Positions 8,801 to 16,044 of a stretch of DNA of 64,000 nucleotides are shown here, piece after piece. A program made the translations under genes and the position numbers. Every line of letters starts with the position of its first letter. Position 1 is the first letter of the stretch. The DNA lies in assembly GCF_030068605.1 (NCBI RefSeq), contig NZ_JASJOU010000013.1:62001-126000 (forward strand), read 5' to 3'. The DNA comes from Xanthocytophaga agilis (lineage in GTDB: Bacteria; Bacteroidota; Bacteroidia; Cytophagales; 172606-1). Below the pieces are notes generated by a model that worked only from the letters and a program-made list of their open reading frames with translations, was not told the DNA's origin and made no database searches.

Positions 8801-8849
8801 CTTACACATATTTATGTCTTGAATACGCCTTATAGTGATATTACCTTTG
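8801..8849 (+). promoter_or_regulatory. Extended promoter (copy 3); fixes the start of the next gene
   Basis: TTG at 8819-8821, a 20-bp spacer and TACCTTTG at 8842-8849, preceded by TTACACATATTtATGTCTTG as in copies 1 and 2. The open frame extends back to this very TTG, but a promoter inside the frame means translation must begin further down, at 8927. Confidence 0.75.
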
Positions 8850-8926
8850 TTATGTTCTCTGATCATTCTATCAGAGAAAAAATCATAAACAGCACTCTAA
8901 TTGTTTCACTTTTCTTCCTAAATCTT

Positions 8927-9784
8927 ATGAAAACTTTTCACATCAAAACAAACGTATTTCAGGGAGCCTTTCTATTGGTTCTGTTTCTGCTCACCGCCTG
9001 TCAAAAAGACAATGACATCAAACCTCAGACATCAGACGCAAGTTCAAGAATAAGTCCGGACATTATCCTCATTGATCAGGGGTATCTATCCAAAATTACG
9101 CTGGCTAGTGATAAGTCCATTACCTTTGCCTATCGCTCAGGAAGCATCAGGCCTAATTTATCGAAGGTAACAGATGGAGCCACTACACATACCTGGTCTT
9201 TCATATACAATACCACAACAGGCTTTTTGCAACAGGTTAAACGCGAAGACGGCGCTGTCATCAATGTTTCTACCAATGCAACTGGAAAAATCACAGGTTC
9301 TAATTTTACAGTGAATGGAAGTTATGTATTTAGTAACTCTATCACGTATGATGCATCCAACCGAATCAGTACGCTTGGGTGCGGTTATACAGGTGGATAT
9401 AACAATTATCAGTTTACCTATTTATCCAATGGCAATCTCGACAAAATGTCACTGGTTCAGACGGCAGGAGGAAGCCACTATACTATTCAAGCAACAGGTT
9501 ATGACACCAAGTTAACACCCTGGTCGTCTGTTAATGGCAATATCGCACTCTGGTGGCTTATTACCATGAATGGAGGTTTGCAGAATTCACCAGCCCAATG
9601 GCTTTCCTATAAGAATAATGTAACAGCCTATACATTTACTCCTTTGAATACAGCTAACGCCTATAATGCTAAGATAACATATGGCTATGAAAATTACGGA
9701 TATGCCAATCAGATGACAGCCGTAAACCTTGCTACAAATGCAACTGTTGCGGGACCTTACTCATTCACTTATTTCTACCAGTAA
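8927..9784 (+). CDS. Secreted lipoprotein of unknown function
   Basis: 285 residues beginning MKTFHIKTN; the signal peptide ends in the lipobox LLTAC25. I do not recognise a named family with certainty. The body is rich in Thr, Asn, Ser and Tyr, with repeated short beta motifs (ITYDASNRISTL, FTYLSNGNLDKM, ITYGYENYGYANQMTAV) reminiscent of the YD/RHS-like strands common in Bacteroidota lipoproteins of the DUF4595 type. That resemblance is weak evidence. The start at 8927 rather than the frame start at 8819 is required by the promoter at 8819-8849. It is monocistronic with its own terminator, and shares its promoter type with the hydrolase at 7287, so the two may be co-regulated. Confidence 0.75.
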   Translation: MKTFHIKTNVFQGAFLLVLFLLTACQKDNDIKPQTSDASSRISPDIILIDQGYLSKITLASDKSITFAYRSGSIRPNLSKVTDGATTHTWSFIYNTTTGFLQQVKREDGAVINVSTNATGKITGSNFTVNGSYVFSNSITYDASNRISTLGCGYTGGYNNYQFTYLSNGNLDKMSLVQTAGGSHYTIQATGYDTKLTPWSSVNGNIALWWLITMNGGLQNSPAQWLSYKNNVTAYTFTPLNTANAYNAKITYGYENYGYANQMTAVNLATNATVAGPYSFTYFYQ

Positions 9785-9827
9785 GTACTATAAAATCACT
9801 AGTTAATACTGCTATAACATGCTATCT

Positions 9828-9878
9828 ACAGGTTTATTCTGCCTTTGCATTCGGGCAAGAATAAACCTGTATTTTTTG
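9828..9878 (+). terminator. Strong rho-independent terminator
   Basis: Arms ACAGGTTTATTCT (9828-9840) and AGAATAAACCTGT (9858-9870), with an inner TGCC/GGCA pairing, are followed directly by ATTTTTTG. It closes the lipoprotein transcript and lies upstream of the true start of the DoxX-like gene. Confidence 0.9.
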
Positions 9879-9967
9879 TCGCAAACTACCCTTTAAAATG
9901 CCGTAAGAGCACCCCATCAAAGTGGCAGGGATTCGCTTACTTTGTATTAATCAAAAACAATACGGAC

Positions 9968-10414
9968 ATGAAAACAACCAAACGAATTTACTGGACAGCC
10001 ACTGTGATTTTATTTTTACTGGAAGGACTTATGCCTGCCTTAACGTCTCATACCCAACTGGCCGTAGAAGGTATCCGGCATCTGGGCTATCCGGATTACT
10101 TCAGGGTGATGTTAACCATATTTAAAGTAGCAGGAGCCTTGGCACTGGTGTTGCCGTTTGTGAAAGGTAATGTAAAAGAATGGGCGTATGCCGGATTTGG
10201 ATTTACACTCATCAGTGCCTGTGTTAGTCACTGGGCAGTAGATGGCTTTACTGGACAAACTATATTTCCATTAGTAGTATTCGCTATCCTGGTAGTATCC
10301 TATAAATCGTATCATAAACTTGTGGCATTTGCTAAACAGGATGCGTCAACACAAGGGATGGAATCCAATACAGCCCAACCCAATGAATTGATAGTATCAG
10401 GTGCATCCCGCTAA
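9968..10414 (+). CDS. DoxX-like small membrane protein
   Basis: 148 residues with four hydrophobic helices (about 8-22, 46-64, 70-88, 94-112) and the DoxX-family pattern GYPDYFRVMLTIFKVAGALALVLP. Such proteins are inner-membrane subunits of uncertain biochemistry, in some bacteria linked to redox or thiol metabolism. The frame extends back to 9845, but that region overlaps a terminator stem. The ATG at 9968 (MKTTKRIYW) begins exactly at the family N-terminus. The C-terminal 30 residues are polar. It is monocistronic and convergent with the MocR-type gene; the gap holds the longest repeat array of the window. Confidence 0.85.
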   Translation: MKTTKRIYWTATVILFLLEGLMPALTSHTQLAVEGIRHLGYPDYFRVMLTIFKVAGALALVLPFVKGNVKEWAYAGFGFTLISACVSHWAVDGFTGQTIFPLVVFAILVVSYKSYHKLVAFAKQDASTQGMESNTAQPNELIVSGASR

Positions 10415-10508
10415 TCCTGTTGGTAAGATAATTATATAGCCTGATTCGAATTCTGTTCAAACACATCTAACAAAAGTTGAGACAGGTTTATCAGTTGGAA
10501 ATAAAAAA

Positions 10509-10750
10509 TGATCAGTATCCGAATCAGTTTTGCGTTTGACCAGAATACCGATCACTTTCAAGAAATATTCGAATAATGGTCATTTTCTTGTTTGACCTGA
10601 ATTTAGTTCAAACTTGTGTTTGACTGGAGTTCCGGTCAGATCAGAGAAATATCAAAACACCGATCACACTTCAGGAATATCACTATTTCGATCACTTTTT
10701 AAAATAATCGAAATAGTGATAGTTTTTTATTTTGATCAGAACACCGATAA
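10509..10750. repeat. 28-bp-period array of 18-bp quasi-palindromes, locus 2 (nine units)
   Basis: Units begin at 10509, 10537, 10565, 10593, 10621, 10649, 10677, 10705 and 10733, each 28 bp from the last. Examples are TGACCAGAATACCGATCA (10537), TGACTGGAGTTCCGGTCA (10621), ATATCAAAACACCGATCA (10649) and TGATCAGAACACCGATAA (10733). Spacers are 10 bp and mostly AT-rich. Unit 10621 is almost a perfect palindrome. Units 7 and 8 together form a 15-bp perfect inverted repeat (TATCACTATTTCGAT at 10678-10692, its complement at 10707-10721) followed by TTTTTT, which could act as a terminator for the convergent flanking genes. Confidence 0.85.
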
Positions 10751-10777
10751 TACCTATTTGAGATTCCAGAACTATCC

Positions 10778-12208
10778 TTATTGGTGATTCGCTATCAGTT
10801 CTTTTGCCAGTTGTCCTAATGTCTTTAAAGCCTGTTCAGTTTGCTCACTAGTTACAGAGCCACAGCTTAATCTTAGAAAGTGTGAGTGTACCATGCCTGT
10901 CGAAAACAAATGTCCGGGAGTGAATCCAATCCCTTGCTGTAAGGCAACTTTATACAGCTCCATTGAAGAAACTTTCTCAGGTAGCTCTATCCATACTACA
11001 TACCCTCCCTGCGGATGAGAGATACTGGTCCCTTCTGGAAAATACGCTTCTACAGCAGCTTGTACTTCTGTCATTTGCAGAAACAGTTTACTTCGCATTC
11101 GTTTCAGATGTCGCTCAAAACTACCGGCTTCCAGTAAACGGGCTATAACCAGTTGGGCCACTGTCGTAGCAGCAATATTAGTCATAAACTTAAGGCGTTC
11201 AATAGACTGACGAAAACGCCCTCCTGCCACCCAGCCTACCCGAAGTCCGGGAGCCAGCGTTTTGGAAAAAGAAGAACACACAATCACCCAGTCTTCTTTA
11301 TCGTACATTTTCAGAGAGGTAGGCCGCGTGCCTTGAAAATACAGCTCACCATAAATATCATCTTCAATCAGAGGTACCTGGTAACGGGTAGTCAGTGCAA
11401 CCAACTCTTTCTTATTTGACTCAGACATCAAAGAGCCGGTAGGATTACTGAAGTTTGGAGTGACAATACATGCTTTAACAGGATATTGTTTGTACACATC
11501 TTCCAGATAATTCAGATCGATACCTGTCTGAGCATGCGATGGAATTTCAATAACCTGTAATCGCAGTCCCTGTATAGCTTCCAGAAACCCATAGTAACAA
11601 GGAGATTCAACCGCTACGATATCTCCCTGTTGTGCAGTAGCCCGTAAAGCAAGGTGAATTGCCTCCAGACATCCTGACGTAACACAAATATCTTTGGCAG
11701 TAAGCATTCCACCCCAACCCAGAGATCGTTTGGCAATCTCGTTTCGTAAATGATCATTGCCCTGAAGCTGGGTATAATTCATTACTTCATATTCATCTAT
11801 ACGAAGCACCTCCAGCATATTCCGTTTCAGAATCTTACCAGGAATCAGATGATTACCAGGTATAGCCCGCGAAAAAGAAACCACTTCCCTGATAAACCGT
11901 TCCTGCATGATTGTCTCCAGCAAAGAGTCAATTACTACAGATTCCGGTTTTAGAGCCGGAATCACCTGAGAAGGTACTTGTTCTTTGTTACGTCTCCTAC
12001 CACTGACATAATATCCGGACTTCTTCTGTGCCACTATCAATCCTCGGTCTTCCAGATGGTGATAAGCTTCCAGTACTGTTGATATACTGATTCCCTGCTC
12101 TTCATGTACACTACGTACGGAAGGTAGCTTCTCCCCTGCTTTATACGTTCCATTTTCAATATGTTCTTCTATTCGTTGTGCAATCTGTAAATAAAGATAA
12201 TTGGCCAT
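10778..12208 (-). CDS. MocR/PdxR-type regulator (GntR HTH fused to class-I aminotransferase fold)
   Basis: 476 residues. A GntR winged helix (about 1-70; LYLQIAQRIEEHIENGTYKA, GYYVSGRR) is fused to a fold-type-I PLP domain (about 110-470). PLP-site residues are visible: the PNFSNPTG segment around 251-258, EDDIYGE around 282-288, and the Schiff-base Lys316 in CSSFSKTLAPGLRVGW. MocR regulators bind PLP as effector and commonly control an adjacent divergent gene. Here the divergent neighbours are a DJ-1/PfpI protein and a PLP-dependent decarboxylase, which are plausible targets through the 135-bp intergenic region. The domain may be regulatory rather than catalytic. Confidence 0.92.
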   Translation of the reverse strand: MANYLYLQIAQRIEEHIENGTYKAGEKLPSVRSVHEEQGISISTVLEAYHHLEDRGLIVAQKKSGYYVSGRRRNKEQVPSQVIPALKPESVVIDSLLETIMQERFIREVVSFSRAIPGNHLIPGKILKRNMLEVLRIDEYEVMNYTQLQGNDHLRNEIAKRSLGWGGMLTAKDICVTSGCLEAIHLALRATAQQGDIVAVESPCYYGFLEAIQGLRLQVIEIPSHAQTGIDLNYLEDVYKQYPVKACIVTPNFSNPTGSLMSESNKKELVALTTRYQVPLIEDDIYGELYFQGTRPTSLKMYDKEDWVIVCSSFSKTLAPGLRVGWVAGGRFRQSIERLKFMTNIAATTVAQLVIARLLEAGSFERHLKRMRSKLFLQMTEVQAAVEAYFPEGTSISHPQGGYVVWIELPEKVSSMELYKVALQQGIGFTPGHLFSTGMVHSHFLRLSCGSVTSEQTEQALKTLGQLAKELIANHQ

Positions 12209-12343
12209 ATGAGTAAGTAAGAACGCAATCTGTTATGGAAAAATATTCAAAAACTGTATCTGTTCTGCTATAAAGATAAAGTAGAAATTTGTCAGAACGA
12301 CTAACAGTCTTGATTTCTCATTTATCATACCTAATATAACACT

Positions 12344-12913
12344 ATGAAAGTCACTATTGTAGCTTTTGATCAATGCACCGACATTGATGTATTTCTCCCC
12401 TGGGATTTGTTTAACCGGGTTCGTCTTATTCACCCTGAATGGAGTATACGGATTGTAGGCACTAAAGCTGTTCACACTTCTGCTACCGGATTACCTGTTA
12501 CCGTACACGGTGATATCGAAGAGTGTAACGCAGCTGACATTGTATTTTTCAGCAGTGGTGCAGGTACCCGCTCTCTGATAAAAGACCCCACTTATCTGAA
12601 CCGCTTTACATTCAATCCTGAAAAGCAATTAATTGGATCTATGTGCTCAGGTTCCTTATTGGTAGCAGCCTTGGGGTTACTGGATGGACTTACAGCCACT
12701 ACCTATCCGTCTGTGCAACACATACTGGAATCAATGGGCATAACAGTAGTAGAAGAACCATTGGTAGTACATGGTAACATTGCGACCGCTGCTGGTTGTC
12801 TGGCAGCTATGGATCTGGTTGGCTGGATGGTTGAAAAGGCTGTCGGCACAGAAACAAAAGATCGTGTACTAGCCTCTGTGCAACCTGTCGGCAAACTAAC
12901 CTGTATCTATTAA
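12344..12913 (+). CDS. DJ-1/PfpI family protein
   Basis: 189 residues of the class-I glutamine-amidotransferase-like DJ-1/PfpI fold. The nucleophile elbow is GSMCSGSLLVAALGLLDG around residues 104-121, with the conserved Cys107; ATTYPSVQHIL and a downstream GNIATAAGCLAAMDL complete the fold. The family includes isonitrile hydratase-like enzymes, amidases and stress chaperones; I cannot choose between these. It is divergent from the MocR regulator and 21 bp upstream of the PLP decarboxylase, so the last two probably form an operon. Confidence 0.88.
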   Translation: MKVTIVAFDQCTDIDVFLPWDLFNRVRLIHPEWSIRIVGTKAVHTSATGLPVTVHGDIEECNAADIVFFSSGAGTRSLIKDPTYLNRFTFNPEKQLIGSMCSGSLLVAALGLLDGLTATTYPSVQHILESMGITVVEEPLVVHGNIATAAGCLAAMDLVGWMVEKAVGTETKDRVLASVQPVGKLTCIY

Positions 12914-12934
12914 CCTATATTCGTTGAGTAATCT

Positions 12935-14359
12935 ATGAACTCTACATTGCAAACGGATCTACAGTCGCTGGACACTATTTTACAAACTACACAGGAATAT
13001 GCCCTTTCCTTCCTGAACGAGATAGATAATATCGCACCCGGAACGCTATTTCCAGAACACTTGCCAGATGCTATTCCAGAGAAAGGAGAAGGATTTACTA
13101 CTGCACTGCAAGAGTTTCATCACAGATACCGTGATGGAATTACAGCAGCAGCAGGACCTCGGTACTTTGGATTTGTCACAGGAGGTGCCACTCCGGCAGC
13201 TTTAGCTGGAGATTGGCTTACAAGTGCCTTCGATCAGAACTCAACCAACAGCAGTCAGAGTGCAGCCGCTCAGGTAGAGATTGAAACTATCCATATGCTC
13301 AGACAACTCTTTGGACTACCGGAAAGCTTCTTTGGAACCTTTGTTTCAGGAGCAACCATGTCCAATTTTGTTGGATTGTCGCTTGGCAGACAATGGGTTG
13401 GAAAACAATCGGGCATCAACGTGGCACAGGAAGGAGTATCAGCACTACCCCAACTAAACGTATTGAGTGCTGCTATTCATGCTAGTGCTGTGAAATCCCT
13501 GGCAATGCTGGGCATGGGACGCAATAGCCTCATTACGATACCCACACAACCAGACAGAGAAGCAATTGATCTGCAAAAACTAGAAGAAGCCTTACAATCT
13601 CTACAGGGCACACCCTGTATCGTTGTAGCCAATGCCGGAACTGTAAACACCGTTGATTTTGATGATATCGCAGCCATTGTTCAGTTACGAAAGCGTTACT
13701 ACTTCTGGCTGCATGTAGATGCTGCTTTTGGTGGGTTTGCAGGTTGTACTCCTACTTATAGTCACTTATTGAATGGATGGCAGGAAGCAGACTCTATCAC
13801 CATAGATGCCCATAAGTGGCTCAATGTTCCTTATGATTCTGCCATGATCTTTACACGTCACAAATCTCTTCAACTGGAAGTTTTTCAGAATGCCAACGCC
13901 AGATACCTTGGTGACCTGGAAGCAGATTTTAACTACATCAATTATACTCCTGAAAACTCGCGTCGGTTTCGGGCATTGCCAGCCTGGTTTAGCCTGAAAG
14001 CCTATGGAAGAGATGGCTATCGGGATATTGTAGAAACAACTATCTCACTGGCTCAACAATTAGGTAACTTTATAGAAGAATCTGAAGCATTTACGTTGCT
14101 TGCGCCTGTTCGTATCTGTGTGGTATGTTTCACTATAAACACTCCTCATACTGAGAACCTGCAAAAGCTGGTTAATCAGTTTCTGGAAAAGCTGATTCAG
14201 AATGAAAAGGTAGTACTTACTCCAACAGTTTACAAAGGTGTACCTGCTATGCGGGCCGCACTGGTTAACTGGCGTACCACACAAAAGGATCTGGAAATAA
14301 CAAAATCTGAACTGATGCAGGTAGTATCACAATTGTTGTCTACCTCAATACCAGCCTAA
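12935..14359 (+). CDS. Group II pyridoxal-dependent decarboxylase
   Basis: 474 residues of the glutamate/aromatic-amino-acid decarboxylase superfamily (fold-type-I PLP). The cofactor site is intact: HVDAAFGGFAGC (Asp262 region, pairs with the pyridine nitrogen) and ITIDAHKWLNVPYD with the Schiff-base Lys. PRYFGFVTGGATPAALAGDW near the N-terminus and FVSGATMSNFVGL are family signatures. Substrate cannot be read from sequence; an aromatic or branched amino acid is possible. It follows the DJ-1 gene by 21 bp and is closed by the terminator at 14363. The divergent MocR gene suggests PLP-linked or substrate-linked control. Confidence 0.9.
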   Translation: MNSTLQTDLQSLDTILQTTQEYALSFLNEIDNIAPGTLFPEHLPDAIPEKGEGFTTALQEFHHRYRDGITAAAGPRYFGFVTGGATPAALAGDWLTSAFDQNSTNSSQSAAAQVEIETIHMLRQLFGLPESFFGTFVSGATMSNFVGLSLGRQWVGKQSGINVAQEGVSALPQLNVLSAAIHASAVKSLAMLGMGRNSLITIPTQPDREAIDLQKLEEALQSLQGTPCIVVANAGTVNTVDFDDIAAIVQLRKRYYFWLHVDAAFGGFAGCTPTYSHLLNGWQEADSITIDAHKWLNVPYDSAMIFTRHKSLQLEVFQNANARYLGDLEADFNYINYTPENSRRFRALPAWFSLKAYGRDGYRDIVETTISLAQQLGNFIEESEAFTLLAPVRICVVCFTINTPHTENLQKLVNQFLEKLIQNEKVVLTPTVYKGVPAMRAALVNWRTTQKDLEITKSELMQVVSQLLSTSIPA

Positions 14360-14362
14360 AGC

Positions 14363-14404
14363 AGAAGGCTCCAACATTTTTAACTACTGGAGCCTTCTTT
14401 TTCA
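14363..14404 (+). terminator. Rho-independent terminator between convergent genes
   Basis: Arms AGAAGGCTCCA (14363-14373) and TGGAGCCTTCT (14388-14398) are followed by TTTTTC. It serves the decarboxylase operon and may also work on the minus strand for the alcohol dehydrogenase. Confidence 0.9.
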
Positions 14405-14418
14405 ATAAACTGGTTGTG

Positions 14419-15576
14419 TTAGGGCTTTAATACCACTTTTACACAATTGTCTTGCTTTTTGTTAAAGATGTCATACATTTTGGGAGCTTCACTCAGCGAA
14501 ACTTTATGTGTAATGATATCATCAAGCACTACCTTACCTTCTACAACCAATGAAATCAGTTGGTCAATATACCGATGAACCCAGGCTTGTCCACCCATTA
14601 GTTTGATGCCTTTATCAAAAAACTGATGCAATGGAAAGTTGTCAAACGTAGTCCCATATACACCAACTACAGTTACTACTCCTCCCCGACGTACGGCATC
14701 CATACATTTTTCCAGTACTTTCATAGTTCCCTTTTCCATCTGGATCACATTCATTGCCTTTTCCAGTATGCTGCGTTCGGCTTCCAGTCCTACGGCATCC
14801 ACACATACATCCGCGCCATACCCTCCTGTCATAGATCGTATGGCATCTACCACATCCACTTCACTGGCATTTATGGTCTCTACCTTTGCAGCTTTTCTAG
14901 CCATCTCTAAGCGATAAGGCTGAATATCCACTCCAATTACTCTGCCTGCACCTTTTATCCAGGCTGACTTTTGTGCCATAATTCCTACAGGACCACAGCC
15001 GAAGACTACTACTGTTTCTCCCCCTTTCAGTTCAGCCCAGTCTATAGCCGACCAGCCTGTCGGAAAAATGTCTGTCATAAATAAGATTTGCTCATCGGTA
15101 AGTCCTTCCGGCACTTTACGCGGGCCGACATTGGCATAGGGCACCCGCACATATTCGGCCTGTCCTCCATCATAGCCACCATACAAGTCTGTATATCCAA
15201 ACAAAGCCCCACCTTTCCCTTTTAATAATCCTCCCTCCGGACCATAATGCTCAGGATTAGAATTCTCACAATGGGTAGGTAATTCCATAGAACAGAATTT
15301 ACAGTGACCACAGGCAATCGGAAATGGAACAACTACTCTGTCTCCTTTTTTAAGTTTAGAAACCCCAGGTCCTACATCTTCTACGATACCCATAAATTCA
15401 TGACCTAGTATCATATTGCGTGGCTGTGGAAACATACCATTGTAGATATGCAGGTCTGAACCACAAATAGCGGTAGAGGTAACCCGGATAATAGCATCAT
15501 CTGATGCTTTCAGCTTTGGATCTTCGACTGTTTCAACGCGAACATCCTTGGGATTGTGAAATACAAGCGCTTTCAT
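14419..15576 (-). CDS. Zinc-dependent alcohol dehydrogenase (formaldehyde dehydrogenase-like)
   Basis: A 385-residue cytosolic medium-chain dehydrogenase. Catalytic-zinc ligands C38 and H59-E60 (GHEFMGIVEDVGPGV) and the structural-zinc cluster C89, C92, C95, C103 (ACGHCKFCSMELPTHC) are present, followed by a Rossmann domain with VVVFGCGPVGIMAQ. The long insertion and the SALxxLxD-like region place it near the glutathione-independent formaldehyde/threonine dehydrogenase branch; the substrate is not certain. It is monocistronic, with a convergent terminator shared with the PLP decarboxylase, and faces away from the TonB-receptor operon across a 470-bp regulatory gap. Confidence 0.9.
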   Translation of the reverse strand: MKALVFHNPKDVRVETVEDPKLKASDDAIIRVTSTAICGSDLHIYNGMFPQPRNMILGHEFMGIVEDVGPGVSKLKKGDRVVVPFPIACGHCKFCSMELPTHCENSNPEHYGPEGGLLKGKGGALFGYTDLYGGYDGGQAEYVRVPYANVGPRKVPEGLTDEQILFMTDIFPTGWSAIDWAELKGGETVVVFGCGPVGIMAQKSAWIKGAGRVIGVDIQPYRLEMARKAAKVETINASEVDVVDAIRSMTGGYGADVCVDAVGLEAERSILEKAMNVIQMEKGTMKVLEKCMDAVRRGGVVTVVGVYGTTFDNFPLHQFFDKGIKLMGGQAWVHRYIDQLISLVVEGKVVLDDIITHKVSLSEAPKMYDIFNKKQDNCVKVVLKP

Positions 15577-15778
15577 GAGATTGTAATTGGTTGTATAAAA
15601 AATGAAAGAATGAGATCAGCAAAACAACTACCTGATCTACAACTACATACATTCACAATTAGCTAAAAAAACAATACCCTTATCAGAAAAGAAGTGTATA
15701 TTCTTATACATTTCTGCCCAAGAATCACTGTTATTTTCACCCTAAAAAAATATTTTAAAAAATTTTTATTCTGACATG

Positions 15779-15826
15779 GGGGTAACAGGGGATTACATCT
15801 GTCATAGTGTTACCTGGCCGGTAATC
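15779..15826 (+). promoter_or_regulatory. Candidate pseudoknot or nested operator upstream of the TonB-receptor operon
   Basis: Two interleaved inverted repeats: GGTAACA (15781-15787) pairs with TGTTACC (15808-15814), and GATTAC (15791-15796) pairs with GTAATC (15821-15826). The order 1-2-1'-2' is that of an H-type pseudoknot if transcribed. It could equally be a pair of overlapping dyad operators. It lies about 220 bp upstream of the receptor start, in a 470-bp gap (15577-16044) with no gene. Confidence 0.4.
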
Positions 15827-16044
15827 AAACCATACAAAACCTAAATAAAGTAATCCGTAAGCCATGCCTGATTTCCATTTTTAGATTATTCTACACATTC
15901 AGCCTGAAGCAGGCCTACATGTCGTCAGATTTTATTCCTGTGGTCTGTCCGGTTATGCAGACAAGCGCATTCTTGTACTTCTAAACACCTTTATTTCTTA
16001 TCTAAAACCTTTTTCCACATAAAACACTGTGGGCTGGAAAAACT

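Noticed and set aside
8819-8926. N-terminal extension of the lipoprotein at 8927
   Set aside because: It contains the promoter -33 and -7 elements; a lipoprotein signal peptide begins at 8927.
9845-9967. N-terminal extension of the DoxX-like gene
   Set aside because: It reads through the terminator hairpin of the upstream gene; the family N-terminus begins at 9968.
10509-10750. CRISPR array
   Set aside because: The repeated blocks are degenerate (few positions fixed), the intervals are only 10 bp and AT-rich, and no cas genes occur in the window. The feature is a period of 28 bp, not identical repeats with unique spacers.
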